64,000 nt of DNA, taken from Blautia sp. GTDB taxonomy: Bacteria; Bacillota; Clostridia; Lachnospirales; Lachnospiraceae. The notes beneath the pieces were generated by a model. It did no database searches, was not told the DNA's origin, and saw nothing but the letters and a program-made list of their open reading frames with translations. The position numbers were made by a program, and so were the translations under genes. This document shows positions 44,249 through 52,760 of the stretch, one piece after another. Within the stretch, counting starts at the first letter, position 1. Every line of letters begins with the position of its first letter. The DNA is taken from positions 53,295 to 117,294 of the forward strand of contig JAFUCO010000098.1 of the NCBI GenBank assembly GCA_017459635.1, given 5' to 3'.

Positions 44249-45667
44249 ATGAACAAGACGAAGATCATCTGTACCATCGGCCCCGCGAGTGAGAGCGAGG
44301 AAGTTCTTGCCGAAATGATGAAAGCGGGCATGAACGTAGCGAGACTGAATTTTTCACATGGAACCCATGAGGAACACAAGGCAAAGATAGAGACGATCAA
44401 AAAAGTACGTGAGGAGCTTGACCTGCCCATAGCGATCATGCTTGATACCAAGGGGCCTGAATACCGTATCAAAACCTTCAAAGACAAAAAGATAACACTG
44501 ATTGAAGGAGATACCTTTACGCTTACTTCAGATGACATCGAAGGAGATGAAACCAGAGTCTCTGTAACATATAAGGATCTTCCTAAGGAGCTAAGGCCCG
44601 GGGACAGGGTGCTTGTGAACAACGGCCTGGTAATACTTGAAGTGATTGAAGCCAAAGATCCTGATGTGACATGTAAGGTCATTGCCGGAGGGGAGCTTTC
44701 GGACCGTAAAAGCATGAATTTCCCGAACAAGCTGCTCAAAGGGGATTTCCTGAGTGATCAGGACAAGTCGGACCTTCTTTTCGGCATCAAAGAAGGGGTG
44801 GATTATGTCGCGGCATCCTTTGTCTCAAACAAAAGTGACATGCTTGAGATGCGCAGCTTCCTTGATGAAAACGGCGGTAAGGACATCGATGTGATCGCCA
44901 AGATCGAGAACAGATCGGGCGTGGACAACATCGACGAGATATGTGAGATCGCTGACGGTATTATGGTCGCAAGGGGCGACCTTGGCGTGGAGATCCCGTT
45001 TATGGAGGTTCCCTCTGTGCAGAAGTATCTCATCAGCAAGTGCCGTATGCTTGGAAAACGGGTCATCACGGCAACTGAGATGCTTGAATCCATGATAAAG
45101 AACCCGAGGCCGACGCGTGCCGAGATCTCCGACGTTGCCAATGCTGTATATGATGGATCATCTGCCCTCATGCTTTCCGGTGAGACAGCTGCAGGCAAGT
45201 ATCCTGTACAGGCGATAAAGGCCATGGCAGAGGTTGCGGAATATACAGAGTACCGAATCGATTACAAAAAACAGTTCCATCAGCAGGAATTCAAGATCCA
45301 CAGCAATCTGGACGCGGTTTCCCACGCGACCTGCGCAATGGCTATCGATGTCGACGCAAAGTGTATCGTAGTCTGCTCGATGTCAGGCAAGACCGCCCGT
45401 ATGGTCAGCCGTTTCCGCTGTCCGACACCGATAATCGGCATGACAACATCAAAACGCGCGTGGAGAAAACTGAATTTAAGCTGGGGCGTCCTGCCGGTGA
45501 TAAGCGAGGAGTTCAACTCAGTAGAGGTAATGTTCTACCATGCGCTCAAGGAAGCCCAGCGCGTGCTGATGCTTACGAAGGGCGACAATGTGGTTATCAC
45601 AGGCGGCCTTATCAACGGAAAATCCGGGAATACCAACACCATCAAGGTAGAGACTGTGATGAGATGA
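44249..45667 (+). CDS. pyk: Pyruvate kinase
   Basis: A 472-residue glycolytic enzyme. TKIICTIGPASES opens the barrel; MLDTKGPEYRI, IAKIENRSGV, VARGDLGVEIPF and ATEMLESMIKNPRPTRAE follow in order, with the active-site Lys in IAKIEN. The C-terminal effector domain is present, but the extra PEP-utiliser domain of some Gram-positive enzymes is absent. TAGGAGG precedes the ATG. Confidence 0.97.
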   Translation: MNKTKIICTIGPASESEEVLAEMMKAGMNVARLNFSHGTHEEHKAKIETIKKVREELDLPIAIMLDTKGPEYRIKTFKDKKITLIEGDTFTLTSDDIEGDETRVSVTYKDLPKELRPGDRVLVNNGLVILEVIEAKDPDVTCKVIAGGELSDRKSMNFPNKLLKGDFLSDQDKSDLLFGIKEGVDYVAASFVSNKSDMLEMRSFLDENGGKDIDVIAKIENRSGVDNIDEICEIADGIMVARGDLGVEIPFMEVPSVQKYLISKCRMLGKRVITATEMLESMIKNPRPTRAEISDVANAVYDGSSALMLSGETAAGKYPVQAIKAMAEVAEYTEYRIDYKKQFHQQEFKIHSNLDAVSHATCAMAIDVDAKCIVVCSMSGKTARMVSRFRCPTPIIGMTTSKRAWRKLNLSWGVLPVISEEFNSVEVMFYHALKEAQRVLMLTKGDNVVITGGLINGKSGNTNTIKVETVMR

Positions 45668-45697
45668 TAAACGGAAGAAATGCGGCTGCCTGAGCCG

Positions 45698-45761
45698 AAA
45701 TAAGACAGGGGACGGTTCTCTGTCTTATGAAAATAAGACAGAGAACCGTCCCCTGTCTTAG
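45698..45761. repeat. Family A repeat, inverted pair
   Basis: Forward unit (AAGACAGGGGACGGTTCTCT..., 45702-45727) and reverse unit (45734-45760) separated by about six bases. A similar GAGAACCGTC stands again at 45782, just before the next start codon. Confidence 0.9.
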
Positions 45762-45794
45762 CCTACTTTACTAAAGAAGGGGAGAACCGTCAAA

Positions 45795-46655
45795 ATGACA
45801 ATGGTAGAACTGCTTGAAAATGACCGGGAAAGGCTCATTGGAGATTTGGAAAACTCGCCTCAGCCTGAACAGGCACAGGAGATTCTTGAAAAGGAAATGG
45901 ATCAGCTGCTGTACAGGTACAATGAAACTGAAAAGCAGGAGATCTGCCTGAGAACAGCTTCAGACATGATAGAAGTGTGCCGCATGGGGCTGCCGCTTGT
46001 CGATTCGGTCGGGGATAATGTTGTGTGGACGGCCGGGGATGACGCGCAGGCCGGAAAAGCGGTCTTTATCCCGATCTGTCTTCTGGCTGCCGGTGCGGCA
46101 GTCCTTTTGTTTGTTTTGTCCGGAAAAGGAATGTCCGGCGAAATGCCGGTGCTGCTGCGGGTGATCACAGCCGCAGGTTTTGCCCTGGCCTTTGCGGGAG
46201 GACTTCTCCTGGGGAAAAACATGAAAAAGGAGAATAAGTCATCCGAAGGAAGGCATAAAGTTGAAAACCGGACGGACGCAGGCGGGCTCTACAGAAAATT
46301 CAGAGGCTTAATACAGACGGTGGACCAGAGTATAGAAAGAGCTGCAAACCGGGAGAAGATATATGCAGGAACCGGTTTGACATACGGAAACGCCGACGGG
46401 ATAGACGAAGGAGAGCTGTCGCTTTACGCAGGCCTTCTTGAAGCACTGTATTCAAACGACGGTGAAACTGCACTTGACAGCCTTGAGAATATAAGGTATT
46501 TTCTCCATTGTAATAATATTGAGACGGTGGATTACGAAACTGACAAAAAGGAATGGTTTGATGTAATGCCATCTGTCACACAGGCCACTATCCGCCCTGC
46601 CCTTGTAAGTGACGGGGTCATTCTGAGAAAAGGCCTGGCAGCGGGAGGTTTATGA
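45795..46655 (+). CDS. Membrane protein of unknown function, paired with an Hsp70-like ATPase
   Basis: I do not recognise this 286-residue protein. Residues 1-65 are acidic and helical (a possible coiled coil, ending CLRTASDMIEVCRMG). Two membrane segments lie at about 91-110 and 120-140, separated by a short loop. Residues 141-286 are again cytoplasmic, with helices and a final region PSVTQATIRPALVSDGVILRKG. Its stop overlaps the start of the Hsp70-like gene, so it very likely acts with it. Ribosome site GGGGAG ten bases before the ATG. The proximal leader is made of family A repeat. Confidence 0.6.
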   Translation: MTMVELLENDRERLIGDLENSPQPEQAQEILEKEMDQLLYRYNETEKQEICLRTASDMIEVCRMGLPLVDSVGDNVVWTAGDDAQAGKAVFIPICLLAAGAAVLLFVLSGKGMSGEMPVLLRVITAAGFALAFAGGLLLGKNMKKENKSSEGRHKVENRTDAGGLYRKFRGLIQTVDQSIERAANREKIYAGTGLTYGNADGIDEGELSLYAGLLEALYSNDGETALDSLENIRYFLHCNNIETVDYETDKKEWFDVMPSVTQATIRPALVSDGVILRKGLAAGGL

Positions 46656-48571
46656 TGGGGAGCTACTACGGCTTTGATCTGGGTGATGCCGAGAGCGCGG
46701 TCGCGGCTCTTTCGGAGGACATGCATGAGACTCCGCGCATCATTCCTGTGAACAATGAAAAAAGCTTTATAACTGCTTATGCGGTCAAAGGCGGCGGGGA
46801 AACGGTGATCGGGGAAAATGCCTGCTACGACACCGGGGCCGTGAGGCGTGGCCTCAGATTCAAAAGCAGGTTTCTTACCGATCCCGCAAGCCACAACGAG
46901 GTGCGCATCTTTGCATCCGGTGTGCTGGGATATCTTTTCAGGAACAGCGAGCCGCTTGATCTCGAGGACAGCTGCTTTTATGTGGGGTGCCCTGCAGGAT
47001 GGGACAAAAACGCCAGAGAGCAGTACAGGTCGATCTTTGAAAATGCAGGATATCCTCCTGTCAGGATAGTGTCAGAATCGAGGGCGGCAATGGTCAGCGC
47101 ATGCCGCTCAAAGCATCTGCAGGTTGGCTACGATATACTTTCAAAGTCTGTACTTGTGGCAGATACAGGCTCATCAACCACGGATTTTGCTTTTATAAGC
47201 AATGGGCATGAGGTGGAGATGCAGACCGCGGGAGAGGTCGTCCTTGGCGGTGGCATTATGGACGAGATACTTCTCGAGGAGTGTCTGAGGGCTTCAAAAA
47301 ACGAAAAAGAACTGAGAAAGATCTTTGAAGAGAGCGAACCCTGGAGGACTTACTGTGAATTCGCGGCACGGCGGCTGAAGGAAAAATACTTCTCGGACGA
47401 AGAGTACTTTACTGCGCATGACTGTGCCCAGACAGTAAATGTGTATTACAGAAAACCGGTTTCGCTGCGGCTTTTCATGAATCCGGATATGGCTGAGAGG
47501 ATCCTTAATAAAAAGTCAGACCGCCTTATGGGGAAATCCTTCAGGGAGACGTATATTGACAACCTGAAGGAGATAAGAGATAATCTGAAGGATTCGCTCC
47601 CGGAGCTCGTCTTCCTGACAGGCGGCGTATCAAAAATGCCGTCCCTTGGGGAGTGGTGCAGAAATGTGTTCCCGGAGTCCATTGTCATAACCGGCAGTGA
47701 GCCCGAGTTTTCCGTGGCACGCGGGCTTGCGTACTGCGGCAGGATAGACAGTGAACTCAGGGCATTCAAGAATGAGCTTAATGAACTGATCGCATCCAGC
47801 ACAATAGAGGATGTGGTAGAAAGCCACATTATGGATCTTTACAGGGCTTCTATAGATACGCTGGCTTCACCACTTCTTCACAACGCCTGTGTCCCTGTGT
47901 TCGATAAATGGCGAAACGGTGAGATAAGGCGCCTTGAGGATACGGACAGCGAGATGGAAAGGGCCGTAACAGAATACCTGCACAGCGATGAGGCAAAAGC
48001 GCTGCTGGCAAAGCCGGTTGCCAGATGGCTGCGGAATGTCGCGGATGACCTCGAGGAATACACAATGCCCATCTGCATCAGGCACAATATCCCGTATCGT
48101 GCCCTGAGCCTTAAATCCTTTTTTAAGACTACGGACATCGATATACACATTGAGGCAAAGGATATATTTGCCGTCGAGGAGATAACCTGGCTTATCGATT
48201 CGGTGATATCAGTGGTCGTAGGCCTTTTCTGCGGGGGCAGCGGAATCGCGCTTATTTCAAGCGGACCGGCGGGCGTTCTTACAGGAGCCATGCTTTCGCT
48301 GCTTGTGCTTGTGCTTGGAAAAAACCAGATGGAAAAGGCTCTTCTTAAGGCGGACATACCCGGGCCTGTGAGACGCATAGTTTCAAAGAGGTCTTTTGAG
48401 AGCAGGATAGACAAATATGAGGGAGTCGTGAAGAGCAATTTTTACGCTACCCTTGAAGATGAAAAAGGCGAAGAGATCAAGGAACGGCTTTCCGGAGAGA
48501 TTTCGGAAGAGATCGAACAGTGCCTTACAAGAATGGCGGAGATTGTTGAGATACCGCTTGGACAGAAATAG
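46655..48571 (+). CDS. Hsp70-like actin-fold ATPase with C-terminal membrane hairpin
   Basis: A protein of about 638 residues. The N-terminal ~370 residues are an actin/Hsp70-type ATPase: YYGFDLGDAESAVAAL (phosphate 1), VLVADTGSSTTDFAFI (phosphate 2) and LVFLTGGVSKMPSLG (adenosine). The usual beta-sandwich substrate domain of DnaK is missing. Instead residues 370-500 are helical, about 510-560 form a Gly-rich membrane hairpin (VVVGLFCGGSGIALIS...), and the end is charged and helical. GGGAGG favours the ATG at 46655; 46652 is also possible. Coupled to the membrane protein upstream and followed by an ACT protein. Function unknown; perhaps a membrane-bound chaperone or cytoskeletal ATPase. Confidence 0.7.
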   Translation: MGSYYGFDLGDAESAVAALSEDMHETPRIIPVNNEKSFITAYAVKGGGETVIGENACYDTGAVRRGLRFKSRFLTDPASHNEVRIFASGVLGYLFRNSEPLDLEDSCFYVGCPAGWDKNAREQYRSIFENAGYPPVRIVSESRAAMVSACRSKHLQVGYDILSKSVLVADTGSSTTDFAFISNGHEVEMQTAGEVVLGGGIMDEILLEECLRASKNEKELRKIFEESEPWRTYCEFAARRLKEKYFSDEEYFTAHDCAQTVNVYYRKPVSLRLFMNPDMAERILNKKSDRLMGKSFRETYIDNLKEIRDNLKDSLPELVFLTGGVSKMPSLGEWCRNVFPESIVITGSEPEFSVARGLAYCGRIDSELRAFKNELNELIASSTIEDVVESHIMDLYRASIDTLASPLLHNACVPVFDKWRNGEIRRLEDTDSEMERAVTEYLHSDEAKALLAKPVARWLRNVADDLEEYTMPICIRHNIPYRALSLKSFFKTTDIDIHIEAKDIFAVEEITWLIDSVISVVVGLFCGGSGIALISSGPAGVLTGAMLSLLVLVLGKNQMEKALLKADIPGPVRRIVSKRSFESRIDKYEGVVKSNFYATLEDEKGEEIKERLSGEISEEIEQCLTRMAEIVEIPLGQK

Positions 48572-48580
48572 GAGGACAGG

Positions 48581-49000
48581 ATGCTTAAGCAGCTTTCAAT
48601 ATACGCTGAGAACCGTAAAGGGACGATGCAGCACATAACAGAATTATTAAGGAAGTCGGATGTCAATATTCTTGGATCTGTCACGAATGACAGCGCCGAG
48701 TACGGCATCATACGTATGGTGGTATCCGATACCGATGCAGCAGTCAGGGAGCTTACAGGCGCAGGCTACCTCTGCCGCACCACTTTTGTTATCGGAGTTG
48801 AGATCGACGATCATCCCGGAGCCCTTGATGAGCTCCTCAAGGCTTTGTATAACAGCAATGTGGATGTAAACTATCTCTATCTGTCATTTGACAGGGATTC
48901 TGCCATGCCGATAATCGTGCTGCACACAGAAGATATACCGGAGGTTGAAGCATGCCTGGAGTCCAAAGGCTTTGTCTGCAAGCACGGAGATGTGATATAA
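48581..49000 (+). CDS. Tandem ACT-domain protein
   Basis: A 139-residue protein with two ACT domains (residues 1-68 and 70-139; ENRKGTMQHITELLRKSDVNI and DHPGALDELLKALYNSNVDV are the ligand-loop/helix parts). Such free-standing tandem ACT proteins usually bind amino acids and are often linked to branched-chain or aromatic amino acid metabolism. No enzyme gene adjoins it here; it follows the Hsp70-like gene by nine bases. TAGGAGG precedes the ATG. Confidence 0.88.
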   Translation: MLKQLSIYAENRKGTMQHITELLRKSDVNILGSVTNDSAEYGIIRMVVSDTDAAVRELTGAGYLCRTTFVIGVEIDDHPGALDELLKALYNSNVDVNYLYLSFDRDSAMPIIVLHTEDIPEVEACLESKGFVCKHGDVI

Positions 49001-49186
49001 GAACGAGAAAGGGACTGTGAACAGCCAGAGACTGTTTTTTTTATAAAAAAAGAGTACTTGCATAAGGCCTTCCGATATGCTATAGTGTATGTAGTAATTA
49101 AAACTACATGAGATTGTAAAAATAACTCACTATAGAGGCTTTTAAAAACCGCTTAAGGTTTGAAACGGCCGGAAACGGGGGACATT

Positions 49187-49438
49187 ATGACATCAGAAGA
49201 ACTCAAAATGTTTCTGAAACAGCACAGGGTGCCGGGAAAATTCTACAAGATCGGCGGACGGCATAACCACAGGATATGCATGGAAAAGACGGACAGCGGC
49301 TGGGAAGTGTTCTTCAGCGACAACAAGGAAAAAGTGGGCCTTTCAAGGTATAACGACGAGGCATCCGCATGCCGCGGCATGAAAAATGAGATGAACAAGC
49401 TCATGAAGCTCATGTACGGGATGACATGGGCCGATTAA
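49187..49438 (+). CDS. Small protein of unknown function (83 residues)
   Basis: A small, basic cytoplasmic protein. The frame opens further upstream with a TTG at 49160, but the ATG at 49187 has GGGGGA seven bases before it. It contains FYKIGGRHNHRICMEK, GWEVFFSDNKEKVGL and DEASACRGMKNEM. This pattern (short sheet, then Trp-Glu-Val-Phe strand, then helix with an ACxx motif) reminds me of small immunity-type proteins in polymorphic toxin loci, but that is recollection only. It stands alone between the ACT gene and a terminator. Confidence 0.65.
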   Translation: MTSEELKMFLKQHRVPGKFYKIGGRHNHRICMEKTDSGWEVFFSDNKEKVGLSRYNDEASACRGMKNEMNKLMKLMYGMTWAD

Positions 49439-49535
49439 ATATGTAAGAGACTGTCGAAAATGACTTATGCAGATGAGGGCGGAGGCAGGTCAGATGCACA
49501 TTTTTTAGACAGTTCCTAAGTCCGGAAAAGAAATG

Positions 49536-49569
49536 AGGCCGGTTCTGCACAGGCAGAACCGGCCTTTTT
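49536..49569. terminator. Bidirectional terminator between the small gene and the HTH gene
   Basis: AGGCCGGTTCTGC pairs perfectly with GCAGAACCGGCCT around ACAG, with T-run after it. Confidence 0.9.
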
Positions 49570-49593
49570 AATTAAGAAAAACATCATGCCGGA

Positions 49594-50163
49594 TCAACCG
49601 GCTTCCGTTTTGGAATCGAACCAGGAAAGCAGCTGACGCAGTGTGGCTTCATCATCAGAGCATTCTGAACGGGGAACCCCGAGAAGCTCCGCAATAGCCG
49701 ATCTGTCGGATTCCCTGCCATAACGGCGGATGACAAACCGGCAAACCTCAAGCGTAAACTGCCCCGTATTAGCGGGAGTCCGCTGCCCGGAACAGATTCG
49801 AGACAGGTAGGAGGGATCATAATTCAGAAACCGGGAGAGCTCTGCGCGATTGATCTCCAGAGTTGAAATCAGCTGATTGAGCTTGCTGCCCAGTATCATT
49901 GGATCAGGTTTTTTTGAGGACAGTATCTCAAGAAAGGAACCCGTGACAGCTTCTTCGCTGAATTCAGGATGCCCGTTCTGTTCTGCTATGACTGATATAC
50001 CATAGCATAACTTTTTTAATTGCTCACTGCCCGCAGATGGTACACGCTCACCGTTGCGGTAGCGACTCAGCACGGTAGGCGAAAGGGTCGAGACTTCCGC
50101 CAGAGTTTTGGCTGAACAGTTCAGGGTATTCATGTACTGGTTCAGCTGATCTTTGAATTCCAT
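49594..50163 (-). CDS. Double helix-turn-helix regulator
   Basis: A 189-residue protein with two XRE-like HTH regions: residues about 10-50 (SAKTLAEVSTLSPTVLSRYRNGERVP) and about 98-130 (NRAELSRFLNYDPSYLSRICSGQRTP). Both contain the recognition-helix pattern LSRxxxGxRxP. A likely DNA-binding regulator; its target is unknown. GAAAGGAGG precedes the start. It faces an AT-rich, repeat-bearing gap and may control genes on either side. Confidence 0.8.
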   Translation of the reverse strand: MEFKDQLNQYMNTLNCSAKTLAEVSTLSPTVLSRYRNGERVPSAGSEQLKKLCYGISVIAEQNGHPEFSEEAVTGSFLEILSSKKPDPMILGSKLNQLISTLEINRAELSRFLNYDPSYLSRICSGQRTPANTGQFTLEVCRFVIRRYGRESDRSAIAELLGVPRSECSDDEATLRQLLSWFDSKTEAG

Positions 50164-50703
50164 GGTAAAGCCTCCTTTCTTCCGTAGTCATTATAAGAAT
50201 AACATGAAAATGCGACAGCATTCCCACATTTCATACATAAACTGTACCTTATTTTGGGGAAAATTTGAAGATGATTACCGCAAATGTCATTGACATTTGG
50301 AAATGTCTTATATCGGAAAAGCCCTTATTTATACAATTTTTAGCAGTGTATCAAATACAGAAGAGAATATAATACAGAAGATACAGGTTGTTACTATTCA
50401 CGGCCCAGCCGCAAGCGGCTGGGTCTGAGCCCTCCATTCGGAACCTCGCCCTTACGGGCTTCAACGCCGCTTTGCGAAAAAGATTCCTCATGAAGGGCTC
50501 AGACCTTGTAAGGAAATATAATCTGCTCTGCTCATGCAAGCATGGCAGAGCAGATTATATTTCCTTACGGCCGTGAATAACTACAGGTTTTCTTTCTTTT
50601 CGTTTTTAGCTAAATATGTAGGAAAACCGGAAGTATTGTGTTAAAATAGGAACAGGTGTTATGAAAGGATAACATAGAAGAACAAGAAGAAGAGGAAAAG
50701 AAT
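50164..50703. other. Gene-free stretch with a long family B element
   Basis: Upstream of the divergent HTH and aminopeptidase genes. 50164-50389 is AT-rich with no promoter I could assign firmly. 50390-50583 is a family B element. The aminopeptidase ribosome site (GAGGAAAAG) is at the right end. Confidence 0.6.
50390..50583. repeat. Long family B element (194 bp) with nested hairpin
   Basis: It starts GTTACTATTCACGGCCCAGC and ends GGCCGTGAATAACTAC. Inside is a second palindrome: AGGAAATATAATCTGCTCTG and CAGAGCAGATTATATTTCCT around a CATGCAAGCATG centre. The right half recurs at 23119-23174. Confidence 0.85.
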
Positions 50704-52497
50704 ATGAACATTATCGATGAGAGACTGGCTTCATTAAGAAAGGTAATGAAGAAGAACGGCATTGACGCATGCTATATTCCGACCGATGACTGTCATCTGT
50801 CCGAATATGTGGGAGACCATTTCAAATTCCGTAAGTTTATCACGGGCTTTACCGGTTCTGCCGGGAGCGCGGTGATAACACAGGACGAAGCATGTCTGTG
50901 GGTGGATGGCAGATATTTTATCCAGGGCGAGGAACAGACACGCGATTCATCAGTAATGCTTATGCGGATGGGTGAGCCGGGAGTCCCGGAGATACACAGC
51001 TATCTTGACAGCACCCTCAGGAAGGGACAGTGCCTCTGGTTTGACGCGCGTACCATAAGCCGTACAGATGAAAAACGCTTTGCAGAAGAGATGGAAAGAG
51101 GAGGCAGGACTGTAAAGACGGATGTGGACCTTGCGTCGGAGGTCTGGACGGACCGTCCTCCGCTCAGCTGTGCGCCGGTATGGGAGCTGGATGTAAAGTG
51201 GTGCGGTGAGAGCCGCAGAGATAAGCTTGCCCGTATCCGCGAAAAGATGAAGGAAAAAGGGGCGGAAGGCATTGTACTGCCGGCGCTTGATGATATCGCG
51301 TGGGTGCTCAATGTACGCGGAAATGATGTGCCGTGCAACCCGGTCGTACTGTCATTTTTGTATATCGGAATGGATAAAGCCGTATTTTTCGTGCAGAAGC
51401 AGGCTATCAACGAAAAGCTGTTCAGGAATCTTCTTGAGGACAGCGTAGAATGCAGGGAGTACAGTGAAATATACAGTTTCCTGAGATCGATAAAAGAGAA
51501 GTCGGTGTGGATCTCCGAGGATCAGGTAAATGCAAAGATCGCGCTTTCGATACCGGAAGACGTGCGCATCATCAATGAAGCTGCCCCTGTCAGCCTTATG
51601 AAGGCGGTAAAGAATCCTGTAGAGATGCAGAACATGGCTAAGGCGCATCTGCTGGACGGCGCAGCGGTGTTCCGCTTCATCGTCTGGCTCAAACAGAATG
51701 TCGGCAGAATACGGATCACCGAAATCTCGGCCGCAGAAAAGCTGCTGACACTCAGGCGGGCTCAGGAGAACTTCATGGGAGAGAGCTTTGAGCCGATAAT
51801 CGCCTATGGCCCGCATGCTGCCATATGCCACTATGCAGCCACACCTGAGACTGACGCGGAGCTTCAGCCGAAAGGCTTTGTGCTTGCGGACACAGGCGGG
51901 CAGTACCTGCTCGGCACGACTGATATCACAAGGACAATTGTGCTGGGACCTGTAACTGATGAGGAAAAGAAGTTCTTTACACTGGTACTGAAAGGACACC
52001 TTCACCTTATGGACGCAGTCTTCAGGGAAGGCGTGACCGGGCTTAACCTTGACTATACTGCCAGAGAACCACTGTGGAGCATCGGGTGTGACTACAATCA
52101 CGGGACGGGACACGGCGTCGGCTACTTCCTCAATGTGCACGAAGGGCCTAACGGATTCCGCTGGCGCGAGATGGCAGGCCGCTCGGACACTGCAGCCTTT
52201 GAGGAGGGCATGATCACATCTGATGAGCCGGGATATTATGCGGAAGGAAAGTTCGGTATCAGGCATGAGAATCTCATCCTCTGCAAAAAGGCTGAGAAGA
52301 AGGACAACATACAGTTCATGAAATTTGAGCCGCTTACAATGGTTCCGTTTGACCTTGAAGCCGTGGACAGGAATCTTCTGGGGGATGAGGACGCCGGGAG
52401 GCTTAACAGGTATCACAGGCAGGTGTTTGATTCGCTCTCCCCGTACCTTACAGAGGTCGAAAAAGGATATCTCGCAGAAGCAACCAGGCAGATCTGA
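50704..52497 (+). CDS. Xaa-Pro aminopeptidase (M24 family, aminopeptidase P)
   Basis: A 597-residue cytoplasmic metallopeptidase that removes an N-terminal residue before proline. Two N-terminal creatinase-like domains (residues 1-300; YIPTDDCHLSEYVGDHFKFRKFITGFTGSAG) precede the M24 pita-bread domain. Metal ligands appear in ADTGGQYLLGTTDITRT (Asp pair), GTGHGVGYFLNVHEGP (His) and TSDEPGYY and RHENL (Glu). The length is that of the long, eukaryotic-like aminopeptidase P branch. A ribosome site GAGGAAAAG stands before the ATG. Confidence 0.94.
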   Translation: MNIIDERLASLRKVMKKNGIDACYIPTDDCHLSEYVGDHFKFRKFITGFTGSAGSAVITQDEACLWVDGRYFIQGEEQTRDSSVMLMRMGEPGVPEIHSYLDSTLRKGQCLWFDARTISRTDEKRFAEEMERGGRTVKTDVDLASEVWTDRPPLSCAPVWELDVKWCGESRRDKLARIREKMKEKGAEGIVLPALDDIAWVLNVRGNDVPCNPVVLSFLYIGMDKAVFFVQKQAINEKLFRNLLEDSVECREYSEIYSFLRSIKEKSVWISEDQVNAKIALSIPEDVRIINEAAPVSLMKAVKNPVEMQNMAKAHLLDGAAVFRFIVWLKQNVGRIRITEISAAEKLLTLRRAQENFMGESFEPIIAYGPHAAICHYAATPETDAELQPKGFVLADTGGQYLLGTTDITRTIVLGPVTDEEKKFFTLVLKGHLHLMDAVFREGVTGLNLDYTAREPLWSIGCDYNHGTGHGVGYFLNVHEGPNGFRWREMAGRSDTAAFEEGMITSDEPGYYAEGKFGIRHENLILCKKAEKKDNIQFMKFEPLTMVPFDLEAVDRNLLGDEDAGRLNRYHRQVFDSLSPYLTEVEKGYLAEATRQI

Positions 52498-52666
52498 TAC
52501 CTTCTGTTTACCCTGAAGGAAGACAGGAACATGTCAAAAATGGCCTGTGCATCCTGAATGTCACTTTCTACGACTGCACCAGGCCGGAATCACTTACGCA
52601 GTGAGACGAATACCAGGGCCTGAATGTTAAATTTCTATAAAAAATCTGAAAACTATCTGTTCTATA

Positions 52667-52695
52667 TTGCATAGAACTTGAAAGGGTGATATCTT
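52667..52695 (+). promoter_or_regulatory. Predicted promoter for ftsH
   Basis: TTGCAT (52667-52672), a 17-base spacer and TATCTT (52690-52695), 66 bases before the start. The region resembles the glgC promoter at 41826. Confidence 0.45.
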
Positions 52696-52760
52696 ATCTG
52701 ACAAAACATAAGATCCGCCTTAATGCTTTGCGGATCCCGTGAATGAAATGGAGGGATTAC

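Noticed and set aside
51352-52416. Long open frame on the minus strand opposite the aminopeptidase gene
   Set aside because: Same reason: the plus strand encodes clear M24 metal-binding motifs and the antisense frame has no recognisable domain.
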